This document shows, one piece after another, positions 50,296 through 62,192 of a stretch of 64,000 nucleotides of DNA. Position 1 is the stretch's first letter, and the number at the start of each line of letters is the position of its first letter. The notes under the pieces were generated by a model. That model worked only from the letters and a program-made list of their open reading frames with translations, had not been told where the DNA came from and did no database searches. Position numbers and translations under genes: made by a program. This stretch comes from Paramecium sonneborni (lineage: Eukaryota > Ciliophora > Oligohymenophorea > Peniculida > Parameciidae), in NCBI GenBank assembly GCA_905182985.1, contig CAJJDN010000076.1, forward strand, positions 407,630-471,629, read 5' to 3'.

Positions 50296-52191
50296 ATGAA
50301 AACTTAAGAAAACGACAAAATAGAACAAGAAAAAAAAGAAAAAATTATTAAAAAAGTTTCAGGTTGGAGACCTTCTAAAATTACATCAGCTTCTCCTCTG
50401 ATTTAAGTTGATTATGAAATAATTTTGACTGAAAACTCGGAGGCATTTTTTGTACAACAAGGAATCATTCTTAATATGTAAAAAGTTATTGAAAACCTTA
50501 TAATTAGTAAAAAAATGGAAGATGCAGAAGACTATGAAAAATTTTTAAATTTAGAAATGATAGAAAAATTAGAGTGGAAGGGAAAGTATGATGAACAAGG
50601 ATAAAGATTTGGGAAGTGGAAGGGTTATTGGGCAAATGAATAAACTAAGTTGGAGGGAATTTACAATAAGGGATAAAAATTAGGAATATGGATAGAGCCA
50701 TGGTAAAACTATTGGAGGTATTTATAATTAAATTATTTAATAAGTGGCTGCATAGTGACTTTTGAAGGGTAATACGATGAGATTGGCCGAAAAGTTGAAA
50801 ATTGGAAGTATAGGAATGAATAAAATGCTGAACTGTTAAAACAAAATTAAATATATCTAGTGGTGGTGGTTATTTTAATAATGATGGTTTAAAAATTGGA
50901 ATTTGGAAAGAGTTACATATAAGTTATAATGAAAAGTTTAACTTTTTATTTTTCTTTAGTTTAAATCAATCAACAATAAGAGGTTTGTATAATAAAGGAA
51001 TCAGATAAGGAGAATGGGTGATAGAATATAATAATAAATATATGTAAAAAAAATAAGTATATTACTAAAATTAGAGGAGGAGGATAATATGATTTTAATG
51101 GGTAGAAAATAGGAATGTGGACTGAATAGATAGATAGATTTTGGAAGTAGATTTTATTTTAATAAAATATAAAAGCCATAATTAATCTACATTAAGTGGA
51201 AGATATAATAATTCAGGAATGAAAAGTGGTTAATGGGAAATATATTGGTACTGGAATGGAATAAACAAAAAAATGTAAACATAAAATCTAATAATAATAG
51301 AGGTGGAGGTTATTATAACGATAAAGGTAATAAAATTGGGTAATGGATTGAATAAATTGATGGATTTTGGAAGTAATTTTTTTACTATTTAATCTATAAA
51401 AATTTAGCTATAATTAAACAACATTAATTGGAAATTATAGTGAATAAGGAAAGAAAACAGGAATTTGGGAAATATATTTTTTAGATTCTTTTAGTAATAA
51501 ACCAAATAATAGAATGTAATTTAATAATTATGACTAAATTGTATTAATAGAGGTGGTGGCTAATATAATGAAGAAGGTATTAAAAATGGAAGATGGGAAG
51601 AGATAAGTGATGAATATTGGAGGTCAAATTTATTATTATTAAAAACTTTAGCTATAATTAATCTATTTATATTGGAGAATATAAATAAGGATAGAAAATT
51701 GGAGTATGGGAATTAATTTTTAAGGATTATATTACAGCTAATTTCCAAAAGATGTATTAAAATAAATAATTATCTAGAGGTGATGGTGAATATGATTAGT
51801 AAGGAATCAAAATAGGATTGTGGGTAGAATAAGTTGATGGATTTAATTAGTTTTAAATATTATTTATTCATAGCTGGAATTAATCGATAATAAGAGGAAC
51901 TTATAATAATTAAGGAATAAAAGAAGGAAAATGGGAGATAAATTGGAATTGGAATGGGGAAACTTATAAGATGTATTAATAATTCTTAATATTAAACAAA
52001 TTTATTAAAGTGGTGGTGGATAGTATGATGATTTTGGACATAAAACTGGTGTATGGATAGAGTAGAAAGATGATTTTGAATGGTATATCATATAAAGAAT
52101 TTTTATAATTAGTTCAAAAAAATATATTTTAGAAGGGGAGTATCATTAAGGAATCAAATTAGGATAATGGGAAGAAAGTGAAATTTTATGA
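50296..52191 (+). CDS. MORN-like repeat protein C, about six to eight repeats
   Basis: The start MKTQENDKIEQEKKEK is followed by a ~90-residue polar region (GWRPSKITSASPLIQVDYE), then LEWKGKYDEQGQRFGKWKG and repeats of ~220-235 bp with cores near 50859, 51075, 51300, 51550, 51777 and 52012. Cores read RGGG/SGGG-Y-N/D-x-x-G-x-K-x-G-x-W. Short introns split each unit before the RGGG/SGGG and after the preceding WKQ/WRQ-like end, as in gene B. It ends at TGA 52189. It faces a degenerate WD40 gene to the right, mirroring the gene B/WD pair. Confidence 0.72.
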
Positions 52192-53449
52192 TGATAAATA
52201 AACATATTATCAAAAAAAATAAGAACGATTATTACAGATAAATTATAACAAAAATAAACAACATTATAGTTTTAATCTTCAGATTTAATTCATATTCTCA
52301 TTTTTAAATCATTCAAATATTATCCTAAACCTAAGAATTCAATTTATATAAAATATTAACAGACTCTTTAGAAATTTTAAATATTTGTTGATACTTCTTA
52401 AAAAGAACAAGAAACCGACTAGAAAAATATCTTGAGGCATTATATCTATTAAAGAATTATAAAATAAAGTTTTAAAATTGTTAATTTAATTTTATTATAA
52501 TTACTAAAATCATGCCAATAGGACTTCAGCTCATCAAAAATTGAAAAATATAATATTGTTTTTCTTTGAACCAAAATAAATAATTCGCTTTGAACTTTCT
52601 TTAATTACAAGATTTTTTTTTACTATAAGTCATATGATCTAAAGTAATAACATTAACGCTTTTAATCTACTTAATTTAATTTTTTTATAATCTCAAATGA
52701 AGTTTTTTAAAAATAGGATTTGAATATATTTTTATTTTAATATTTAATACAATTATTAATGAATTAGTTTTAAAATAAAATTTTGTTTTAAAATTGAATT
52801 AATATATTGAATAAGAAAAAACAATGGTCCAAATATTTGAAATTTTGACCGTCTACAAATATTTTATTTAATTAAAATAAATTAAATAAACTTCAAATAA
52901 ATAATACGTATATCTACTAAAGATAAAAAAGAATCTCATTTCTTACAATATTTTATATTGCTTCCTAGTTATATTGCTCTTGAAATCATAATATATAAAA
53001 TTCTCCTTCAAATCAATTATTTTACAGTTTTCTGTTGCAAAATATCTCTAATATTTCTGATATTATTATATGTTCATTATTTTTTATCATGATCATAAAA
53101 AATCTCATATATGACCTTATGTATTATTTCTCTTATCATCATAATTCTCCTTTTTCATTCGAACTCTCATTTATCAGAATTTATTAATTATTTTATTATT
53201 AATAAATTACAAAATAAATATTGATATATTTATCCATTGTTAAACAAGTACAAAAATTGATTATTATTAAAATCACATTAAAAGTATTTTTATGAAACAG
53301 TAAATTTAGAAAGGAATAAGAGTGAAGAAAAATATAATGCAAAGGTTATGTAGAGATTGAAAATAATTTTGATTTTATATATTCTCCAAAGGTTTAGTTT
53401 TTTAGAAGAAATTTTGGAGATACTCTTACATTTATTATTTAATTGCAAA
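52192..53449. other. AT-rich intergenic DNA
   Basis: About 1.26 kb between MORN-like gene C and the WD pseudogene; no supportable feature. Confidence 0.4.
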
Positions 53450-54010
53450 GATTTTATTAGTGATGAGGCTTAATCTTATTAACTTCCTTCTAAATATATT
53501 TAACATGTTAAATTCATTTTTTTGAACCTTACATTATTGATATTTACGTATCATCACCACAAGAGATTAATTTATTTTCCACTTAATTTATTAATAATCC
53601 ATAAAAAAAATAGATTTATACTCTATTTACTTCTTTATGATTATATAATTAGCGTGTTAGCCTTTTAGATTTCAAATTTTTTTACATGTTCCAATAGATT
53701 AGTTTTGAGTAACTTATTATGGAGAAAGGACAATCTTATAAATTTCGATATCAAATTGTTAAGCTGATAACATTATAGTTTTATTATAGTTGATGGAAAT
53801 AGCATAGCATCACTTTTATTGTAGTAGGCAACTATGAAAAGAGCTCACATTCAAAAGATTATTTTGATAAAAAAGGTGTTATTATTTAATTATTTGAATT
53901 TATAAAAAAACTCATAATTTTAATGGCTTCATTTAAATAATAAACAATTTAAAATCTTTAATTATTGTTTAAACATTTTAGTCATATATTTATTAGTTTA
54001 ATAAAAAATA
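53450..54010 (-). pseudogene. Degenerate copy of the WD40 gene at 45423
   Basis: The reverse strand has a stretch reading GLLINQVENKLISCGDDTQI followed by SIMQGSKK, which lines up with the intact gene's GLSLNQEGTKLISCGSDLKI and IIMEGSNK. Around it the frame is broken repeatedly and no start or stop can be placed. It lies downstream of MORN-like gene C and converges on it, as the intact WD gene does on gene B. Confidence 0.6.
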
Positions 54011-54840
54011 TATGTTTGAAACTTAAATTTTCATAAACAGTATTTTTTAATTTCAGGATTTTGATAAAAATTTTTTTCTATAGTTCTTTAAATCTAATTT
54101 TATAAGCTTTTCATAAATTTAATTATAATTATTCTTAATTATTGTATCTTTTAATTTTAATAAGAATCAAGCTACCTTTATCTTTATAACTTTTAAAGAT
54201 TTTGAATAAATGAAACTATGCCTCAGAATTAAATTTATTAATCTTTGGAAGATATCTAATTTGATAAAGATAATTTTAAAAAAAGTATAAAATTCAGATT
54301 TCAATTAGCTCAGTGATTTATTCTTGGAGTTTTTAGAGATTACTTTTTGATTGTCAAAAAATCTTCTAATTTTTAATTATGTCATTTATTTACTCTGTAT
54401 TTTAAAACTTGCATTGATACATGAATATAGATCACCATTTTTAGGATTTTTAATATTCTGTCTTTATTTTTGAAAGGATGAAAAACTTTATTTTTAATGA
54501 TAATCGAATCAGTTTACTCACAAAAAATAATACCTTAACTTTGTTTAAAAATATAATAAGTTTAGATATATTTTTTAATAATACAGAAACAAATGATTGC
54601 ATGATTATTTTAAAATTATGAATAAAAATGTATAATAACTCTATAACTATCTTATATTTTGTATATCAAATATGAATTATGTTTTTGTTATCAAGACTTA
54701 TAAATCCATAATATTTCATTATAGTAATATATTAATAATTTATATTTTTATAGACAGTAATATATCCGATTTCAATGCTGAGACATTTGTATTTTTTAGA
54801 TAATTGCTTTCTGTATAAGAAATAAGAATAGAAACTCCTA
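54011..54840. other. AT-rich intergenic DNA
   Basis: About 830 bp ahead of the forward WD40 gene. No frame is supportable; it may contain further remnants of the degenerate WD copy. Confidence 0.35.
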
Positions 54841-56535
54841 ATGGAGAATTCAGAAAATAAGATAGTTTTCTCAAAAATAAATTTGTAATCTCAAATGATT
54901 GAAAAGGAGATGTAGTTAAATTGTAAATAAAAACACAATTAGAAAATTGAAAAAGTCAGTTTAGATCCAGAAATGTAGAAAAATGAGAAATTACTATGTT
55001 ATTAATGTTTATTCGACATGAAATAGGATTAAAAAAAAATAAATTATCGTGCTACTATTTAAGTGATAGAAGAAAAATAGCAATAAAAGAATATATAATT
55101 AGAAAAAATATTAAATGATAATTTAAAATAAATAGAACAACTCTAAAGAGATATTAATATCTTCAAAAATAAATTAGTATAATAGTGTAATAAAATAATT
55201 TAAAGTATCAATGAATGGATTCTTAATATTTAATAATTAGGTCGTTATAATGCACAGTATAGTATTTATGACGAGATAGATAATATTATTAAAAATGATA
55301 AGACGATATTCCCAAAATAATAAGAATTATTTTCATAAATTAATTAATTAAATTAATAATATTTATGTAATATAATTAATGAAATATAAAATTTAAATTA
55401 CAAGGAAGTACTAATAAAAAGTTGTGATGATTTTAAATAAGAACTTATTAATATTAATTTAGATTTAGATAAACAAGTCTTAAAAATACAAGAATAAAAG
55501 AATAATGAAGAAAGCTATTTAATATAAATAAATCGTATTGAAAAATAATTAAAGTAACAATAATCTAATGGAATTGTAAAATTAATACCTATAAAAATTT
55601 TAAACCTTTAAAAAACAGCCTCTATGCCAGGTATATTTAATTATGATTCAAGTCTTCTTATCACTTCAGATTATTTAAATAATATTTCTGTTTGGAATTT
55701 TGAAGATGGAAAACAAAATGAATTAACAACTTTTTCTGTTGGTAAAGCCATACGAAAGATTATTTGTAGTAAAAAGTGTAATAGTTTTATTACAGGCTTA
55801 AATGGTGGAGGAATATATATATGGAAGCAAATTAATAATAAAGAATGGAAAAGGTCTGAAAAATTTAAAAAGCATGAATTTTGGATAAATGATATGATTT
55901 TAAATAAAGCTGAAGATTAATTATTTTCAGGAGGTGAAGATCCATATATTAATATTTGGACTGTAGATTATTTAAACAATGAATTGAGCTTTCTTTATAA
56001 TTTGGATTCAAAAACTATCAATATTTATTCATTTAGTTTTAATGACTCAGAAAATCTTTTGATATCTTGTAGTGTTATTGAAATTATTATCTGGGAAAAA
56101 TTATAATCTAATAAATGGAAATATTTATGTAACTAAAAGATGGAACCGTATTTTTAAGCAAAATTTTTGAAAGATAATTGTTTTTGTATTTTGCCGATTA
56201 ATTAAAAAATCAGTTCTATTTCAATATATGAAATATATACAGGAATTTTAAAGGAGATAGAAGATAAAAAGATTGAATTAATCAAAGATAATGATTGGGA
56301 AGAAAAAATGAATTTCCCAATTCTATACAATAAATTGAAAAATATTCTTATCATTAAATCAAAAAGATTTATTTATTTTATCAGATAATTGTCAAATGGA
56401 AGTTTTGAAATTGTAAACAAAATTATTGTTAAAAATGATGTCCTTCGGGGAATCTTGTCAGATGATGGATAATATTTAGTTTTTTTTGAGCCTTCAACAA
56501 TGAGTTAAATCACTTATGAGTTATTATATGAATGA
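54841..56535 (+). CDS. Coiled-coil + WD40 protein, intronless
   Basis: 564 residues in one exon. It begins MENSENKIVFSKINLQ. A short Cys motif (LLCYQCLFDM) and INYRATIQVIEEK lead into ~190 residues of coiled coil (KQIEQLQRDINIFKNK, INEWILNIQQLG, YDEIDNIIKNDK). WD-type blades start near residue 262: LLITSDYLNNISVWNFEDG, FITGLNGGGIYIWKQ, LFSGGEDPYINIWTV, LISCSVIEIIIWEKL, and ILSDDGQYLVFFEPS at the end. The start is the ATG that follows the in-frame upstream non-coding region. It is the intact representative of the family whose broken copies lie at 47950 and 53450. Probably a scaffold; function unknown. Confidence 0.85.
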
Positions 56536-58972
56536 AATCAATTTAAGAATATTAATTCTATATTTTTCTTTATTAATATAAATACTATGGAGATAGTGAA
56601 TTTTATTGTAAAGTTAAAAACCGTTTACAGTCAGTTTTGGTGAAAAATTCAAAGGAAGAGGAGCAACATAAGTATAAAATAATTATTTTTATTACGTATG
56701 ACAAAGCAATATTCGATTTATTTTATTAAAATATCAATAAAATAAAGTTTGCAGATTAAAAAATGAAAACTTATTGAATAAGCAGATAGAATTTATAAAC
56801 AGAATTAGGATAGAAAATCTATTTATAAAAAAATCAATTTGAATATGATTTGTATATCAAATCTATATGAAAAGAAAACAATTGAAAATTCTTAATAATC
56901 ATTAAATTGTTGAAATGATTAAATTTATGGTACAATGACAATAATTTATTGTTACTATTCATATATATTATAATTATTAATATAATTTTTAAGATTAGAT
57001 AAAAAAGGAATCACCTATATTCTTTTCTTTTTTTAAGAATTTTAGAAAAAAAATAAATTATTATTTAGAGAGTATATTGGCATAAAATAGAATAAAATTA
57101 TAAAAAATAATAATATTTTTCCTTACACTAAAATAAATGTTATCCAATACATAAAAAATTATTTTTTGTTACTAACTTAATGATAATTTTAAATTTACTG
57201 AAATTTAAGATCTGTAAAAATCCTAATGTCTTAATTAATCTAAATTAAGATTTTTGCAATGCAATATATATTTGTAAGAAATTTTATATCCTTGATAAGA
57301 TGAATTAGTGGTAAGTTTATTTTTATTTGATTAAGAAATTTTTATCAATATTTCATGTTGAAAACACCAAAATTGAACATAATAAAGCAAAGATTATACA
57401 GTATTTTGAAAAATTATAAGCCTTTAGTGTAAAGTTCTAAGAAAAATTTTCAGATAAATAAATCTCCATCTAGGGGAGTTTATTCTATATAAATTTTAAG
57501 ATAAGATTTACTAATCCTATTTAATTTAATTAAATAAATTCTGTAAAATAAAGAAGATATTATCAAGATGATTTCATAATGCATCAACTTTTAGATTTTT
57601 GTATAATTCAATAAAAATAATAGAAAACGAATACTAATTTACAAAAAACATTGCTAACACATTAATCTTCAACACAATTTAAAATCTTTAGAATAAAAAT
57701 GGGGAGATTAAAGTAAATCTCTAAAAAAAAATACAGAATATGATGGATGATCAACTTATTATAAAATTAGAATAATTTTGAAACTCTTAATTAGTTAAAT
57801 TAAAAGAATTTAAATGCTTTCTTCATTTCCAGTGCTACATAATAAGAATAAAGAATGTTCAAACCAAAACAAAATTTCAGATTCAAATAGATATTAAATA
57901 AAAGGAATTTAATGGAGAATTCATAAAAAATAATAGGTGACTAGAAGAAAAAATTTAAGAAAGTTACTATATCAAAATTTAGAAAAGTTTTTCTTAAATT
58001 TTTAAGTAGTAAATTAATCTAAAATCTATTAATTAAGAACATTGAAATTCATTATCTATTTATCTTTAATAATTTTAATATAATATCCTAAATTTATTAT
58101 ACTTTAAGTAAATTCAATTTTTAATTTTTTTTACCTAAAAAATCATTTGGATCTGGTTTGTTTTAAAAAACCATTTTTACAGATAATGCTTATCTTTCCT
58201 ATAAAATAGATTTATAAATTTTTCAAAGAATATCTTAATTGTCTAATGCCATATTAAGAATCTTATTTTATTTATTATTCATTTTTATTCTTGACTTAAA
58301 AGATGATGGGTAACCTATCTATTATCCCAAATTAAAATTTTAATCTTAGTAATCTTGAAATCTCTTATAATTTACACCTTAAACAAAAATAGGAATTTCA
58401 ATTTTATATTTGCATATTCCAATAAAAAATCAAACGGTTTGTCTTGTTAGTAGGAATTTGAAAACATTATTTGATTATTTTAATTAATGGTTCAAAAAAT
58501 TGTTATTTGTATATTTAATACTTTCAAGAATATATTATTATTTATTTGCTGTAATCATATCTACTACTTCAACTTATGAAACAAATTAATGCATATAAAG
58601 TCAATATAAAAGACAATAATAAAAACAAACTAACACTTAATTGTAAAAAAATGAAAACATAAAGTTAATTTTTTGATCTATTAAAACTTTAATTTGATGG
58701 AGATGTCTTAATATTTACTATTCTTAATGTAGCTCTTCTTCACAATTATACAATTATGAAAATATATTTAATCATAACAAAAATTATTATTGGTATCTAA
58801 TAGAAAAATACACTTTATTATGTTTTAATACGATTTGAAGATGGAGTAAATGAAATCAATATTTTAAGAAAATTACTATAATTCTTATTATCTATTTTAT
58901 ATTTTATATATAATTCTAATTAAATAAATAATTATTATTATTAATTAATTAATAGAAATTCAATTAATTAAG
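56536..58972. other. Long AT-rich non-coding stretch
   Basis: About 2.4 kb, the longest gene-poor stretch of the window. I could not connect any open segment into a gene on either strand. It may hold decayed members of the neighbouring repeat families. Confidence 0.4.
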
Positions 58973-60221
58973 ATGTTATTTTAGCTTAATGAATCTGAAG
59001 AGATTTATTCTTTTGAAAATGAAGAGGAAATTTAAAAAGCCATAAAATTTGATAAAATAGGAGAAGTGATTTTAGATTATAAGTATAAATCAATCACTTA
59101 TTAAATAAATCGGATAAAATGTATTAGATTATCAGATTTTATATTTTGGATAGTAATATATATAATTCATTATATTTTAGTAATCAGATTTTATTCGAAT
59201 TCATTTAGGGTAATTATTGTGTTTGATCTTCGACTTAATAAATAAAGTATAAATTATGGAATCTCAAGGTATTGAACATTATTATCTTGATTTAAACAGA
59301 ATTTGGCTAAAATTATAAGAAAACAGTTATCCTAGTATAATTTATTAATTCTTGTATTATCATATACATTTCACAGGATATTAATCTCCTTTTTATGAAA
59401 AAAAAGATAGTTCACTTCCAATTAAAGCATCAATCAAAATCAAAGAAATTATTTAAATTATTATTTATCGTTGTTTCAATCGAATTCATTTGAAATGGAC
59501 AGATCCTCGGAAAAGGGAGGAATTATATAATGCGATTATAAAACCAATTATGGATTTATGTAAATAAAATTCATCATCAATATTTTAAATAAATATCTAA
59601 ATTTAAGAAACATTAAACTAGTATAAATATTAAGATGATAAAAAAAATAATATTGTCTAATCATTATAAATTGATGATAATGTTGCTGATTTTATTGGAT
59701 CTTAGAGAGAAAAAGCTATTTCAAAAGTTAAAAAAGATTTAAATGATCTAATTGAATTTGGAAGTTAATATAGATAAATTGGTATAGATTTTTTATTACA
59801 ATAACAAATTCCAATAATAAGTAAACATTTAGAATCATACTCCAAAGTTAAATTAGAATATTTTATACAAGCTTAATAATAAGGGAATAATTTATAAAAA
59901 AGAGAAATTAAAATAAAATAAATTCTTTAATAAAAAGTTTAAATATTGATACCAGAATCTTTAAAAAAATATGATGAATATTTTAAATTTGAAATAACAA
60001 AATAAGAAATTGGTACACTTGAATAAGAGATTATCACTTCAGTCCTAAAATCTTAATAAGTTCAATATTTTAATAATACTTATTGGTTACATTCCAATAA
60101 TTAACATATTGATGATTTTATTTTTGCAGCTATTCCTAAAATTATAAATCAATATGTTGATGATAAAATTGAAGAAATGATTACCTATAAAAATTTAAGA
60201 TTGATTGATGAATTTTTCTGA
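58973..60221 (+). CDS. Hypothetical helical protein
   Basis: 406 residues after one 28-bp intron at about 59148. It begins MLFQLNESEEIYSFENEEE. The central part (IEHYYLDLNRIWLKLQENSY, then IKASIKIKEIIQIIIYRCF and KWTDPRKREELYNAIIKPIM) looks like a folded helical domain. The C-terminal half is Gln/Lys-rich with possible coiled coil, ending MITYKNLRLIDEFF. No family recognised. It stands alone, 75 bp upstream of the structured RNA candidate, on the same strand. Confidence 0.7.
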
Positions 60222-60296
60222 ATTTTTAATATTTTTTTGTTATTATAATTAAGCCTTTATAATATAAATTAAGGTTATATATATGTTTGTACAAAA

Positions 60297-60484
60297 ATAG
60301 GGTTGGTTCGGAACCTACCTTCGTAGTAGGTAGAGGAGTCAGGATATGGAGTTGGCCTAATACTAGCTCTAAAACTACCCTAACTACCCCACGTTAGTAA
60401 TATGGTCGGGGCCGCATACAAAAGCTGAAATTTGACGAGTTGCACTGCGGTATCCCCCATAGAGGATGGGGGTTTTATTCAGCT
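60297..60484 (+). ncRNA. Candidate structured RNA gene, class unresolved
   Basis: A ~190-bp island of about 50% GC in DNA of about 25% GC, with no open frame. Paired elements: GGTT-CGG-AACC (60305-60315), CCTAC...GTAGG (60314-60330, an alternative to the first), CTAAC...GTTAG (~60380-60397), CCGCA (60412) with TGCGG (60446), CCCCCAT-AGAGG-ATGGGGG (60454-60472), and AGCTGAA (60423) with TTCAGCT (60478), which closes the 3' domain. TTATATATATG lies ~25 bp upstream, like a TATA box, and TTTT at 60473 could be a polymerase III stop. It lacks features I would expect of tRNA, U1-U6, telomerase RNA (no CCCCAA-type template) or the SRP helix 8 motif. RNase P/MRP or snoRNA are not excluded. Confidence 0.65.
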
Positions 60485-60827
60485 ATTATATATAAAATTA
60501 CAATAAGAAAAAATTTATTTTAACCCTCTATTAAATTGAAAAAAAAATTTTATTTTTTTATCAAATCAAACGATCGAAATTTCAGTATACTAAAAGTAAG
60601 ATTTCAAACTCTAACTTGATAGATTATAAAACTATCATTATATGAGGTATGATTATGTGTTAAGAAAACTAAAATAAAAATTTTAATCTAAAAACCTTCT
60701 AATATTCAAAAAAATTAAAATCCCATTCTTACCTTTGCTACTATTTATTCAAATAAATAAATTTTAAATCATATACATTGAATATAATTCAAAATGAATT
60801 TCATTTATATAGAATACATTAAATATT
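60485..60827. other. AT-rich spacer
   Basis: About 340 bp between the RNA candidate and the duplicated segment; nothing supported. Confidence 0.4.
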
Positions 60828-62191
60828 ATTTAAAAATACGCTTTAACCTTATCTCAATAACAATCGATATACACATCAATTAGTCAATCAACAATAACAG
60901 AATATTAAGATTGTTATTTTAAAATTGGCTAATTTAAACTATAAAATACTGGCAATTCTTTTTCAAAGCTTATCTATGAAAATTTTAGAAATACTTATGA
61001 AAACCTTAATGATTATATGCATGGAATGGTTAGAACCAAATACTTCTATTTATATATTAATTTGGAACAAGTAATAAGACACATCACTTTAATTATGGTA
61101 TTGATGATTGTGAGTGTTCATGTTGATATTTTTATTCATAATCATAATTTGCTAAATAAATTTTTTCAACTTACTCAATACTTCATTTATGGTGGAACTT
61201 ATAATTTATTCTTATTTTTAGTCATATTAGTGGTTGACTTAAGTTATAGGCTTAGTTAATGGTCTCAGTATGACCAATCATTTATTCTCACACTTGTTTA
61301 GAAAATAGAGGGATTATAATTGGTTGTAATTAGGAGATAATTTAAAAATCATAAGCTACAACTGAGATATCATATTACAATTATTATCATCCAGTCTCTT
61401 ACACAATGTCAAATCTTTATTAATTAATCTCTATGAATTGGGCAGGATTCTCTTTTCTATCATAAAGATATTTCCACTAGATTACAGGTAGTGAAATGAA
61501 AAATATCAGCATAGATCATAAATTTAGAATGTTTATTGATTTATATTATATTTGAGCTTATTTTAATTGATTCCAGCAAAAAGATTTTTTAAACATGATA
61601 AAGTACTATTGTCTATCGATTAATAGGCAATTGAAGTTTAATTAACAATTGATTTATCAACTTTAAACTAATTAAAATATAAATTTATCAGAATATACAT
61701 AGATTAAGAATCAAGGCTTGATTGGTTTTTGTAATGCCTTAAATGCAACCAAGCCAAATTAGCTTAATAATCAAATAAAATCCACCACAAACTCATCAAC
61801 TCTAAAAATAAGGTGTATACATTTGCAAAAATATCAAATGGTTTTTATGCTATTGATTTAGATTTCATTAATTTGATTATAAGAATAATTAGAGAATACA
61901 TTAATGCGATTAAAAAAGTAACAAATTTGTTAGGAGGGATTATTAATTTTATGTAAATTCTTAAGCCTCAAATAAAGATTCTTAACAAATATAACAGGTT
62001 GAATTGGCTCAAAATTTATAAAGCAGGCCATTTACAAGAATTAATTTCTGTGATTTATGCCTTTAAGCCTTGTTGTTACAAATTAAGATCAATTTACCTA
62101 GAAAAAAGTAGATATTTTTAATGAAGAGTTTCAGATAAAATCTTATTGACTAATAAATCTTAATAAAATCCAGTTAAAAATGATATCAAAT
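60828..62191. repeat. False duplication, copy 1 (left of single N)
   Basis: This 1,364-bp segment appears identical to 62193-63556, offset 1,365, separated only by the N at 62192. Same pattern as the other two gap-flanking repeats. Confidence 0.9.
61017..62124 (+). CDS. Hypothetical protein, partly membrane-like (copy 1)
   Basis: A first exon-like frame from ATG 61017 contains two hydrophobic segments (HITLIMVLMIVSVHVDIFI, FLFLVILVVDL). Later frames are convincingly coding: YYNYYHPVSYTMSNLYQLIS, MNWAGFSFLSQRYFHQITG, a 26-bp intron near 61531, then AKRFFKHDKVLLSIDQQAI and a long frame to TGA 62122 (GGIINFMQILKPQIKILNKY, then LEKSRYF). Joining the first part to the rest near 61270-61330 needs an intron I could not place with certainty. 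No family recognised. The same gene appears again in copy 2. Confidence 0.4.
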
Positions 62192-62192
62192 N

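Noticed and set aside
60300..60484. Reverse strand of the RNA candidate contains a short run resembling the start of a Cas9 guide scaffold (GTTTTAGAGCTAG)
   Set aside because: The match stops after ~13 bases, there are no repeats or spacers, and the host is a eukaryote; chance similarity.
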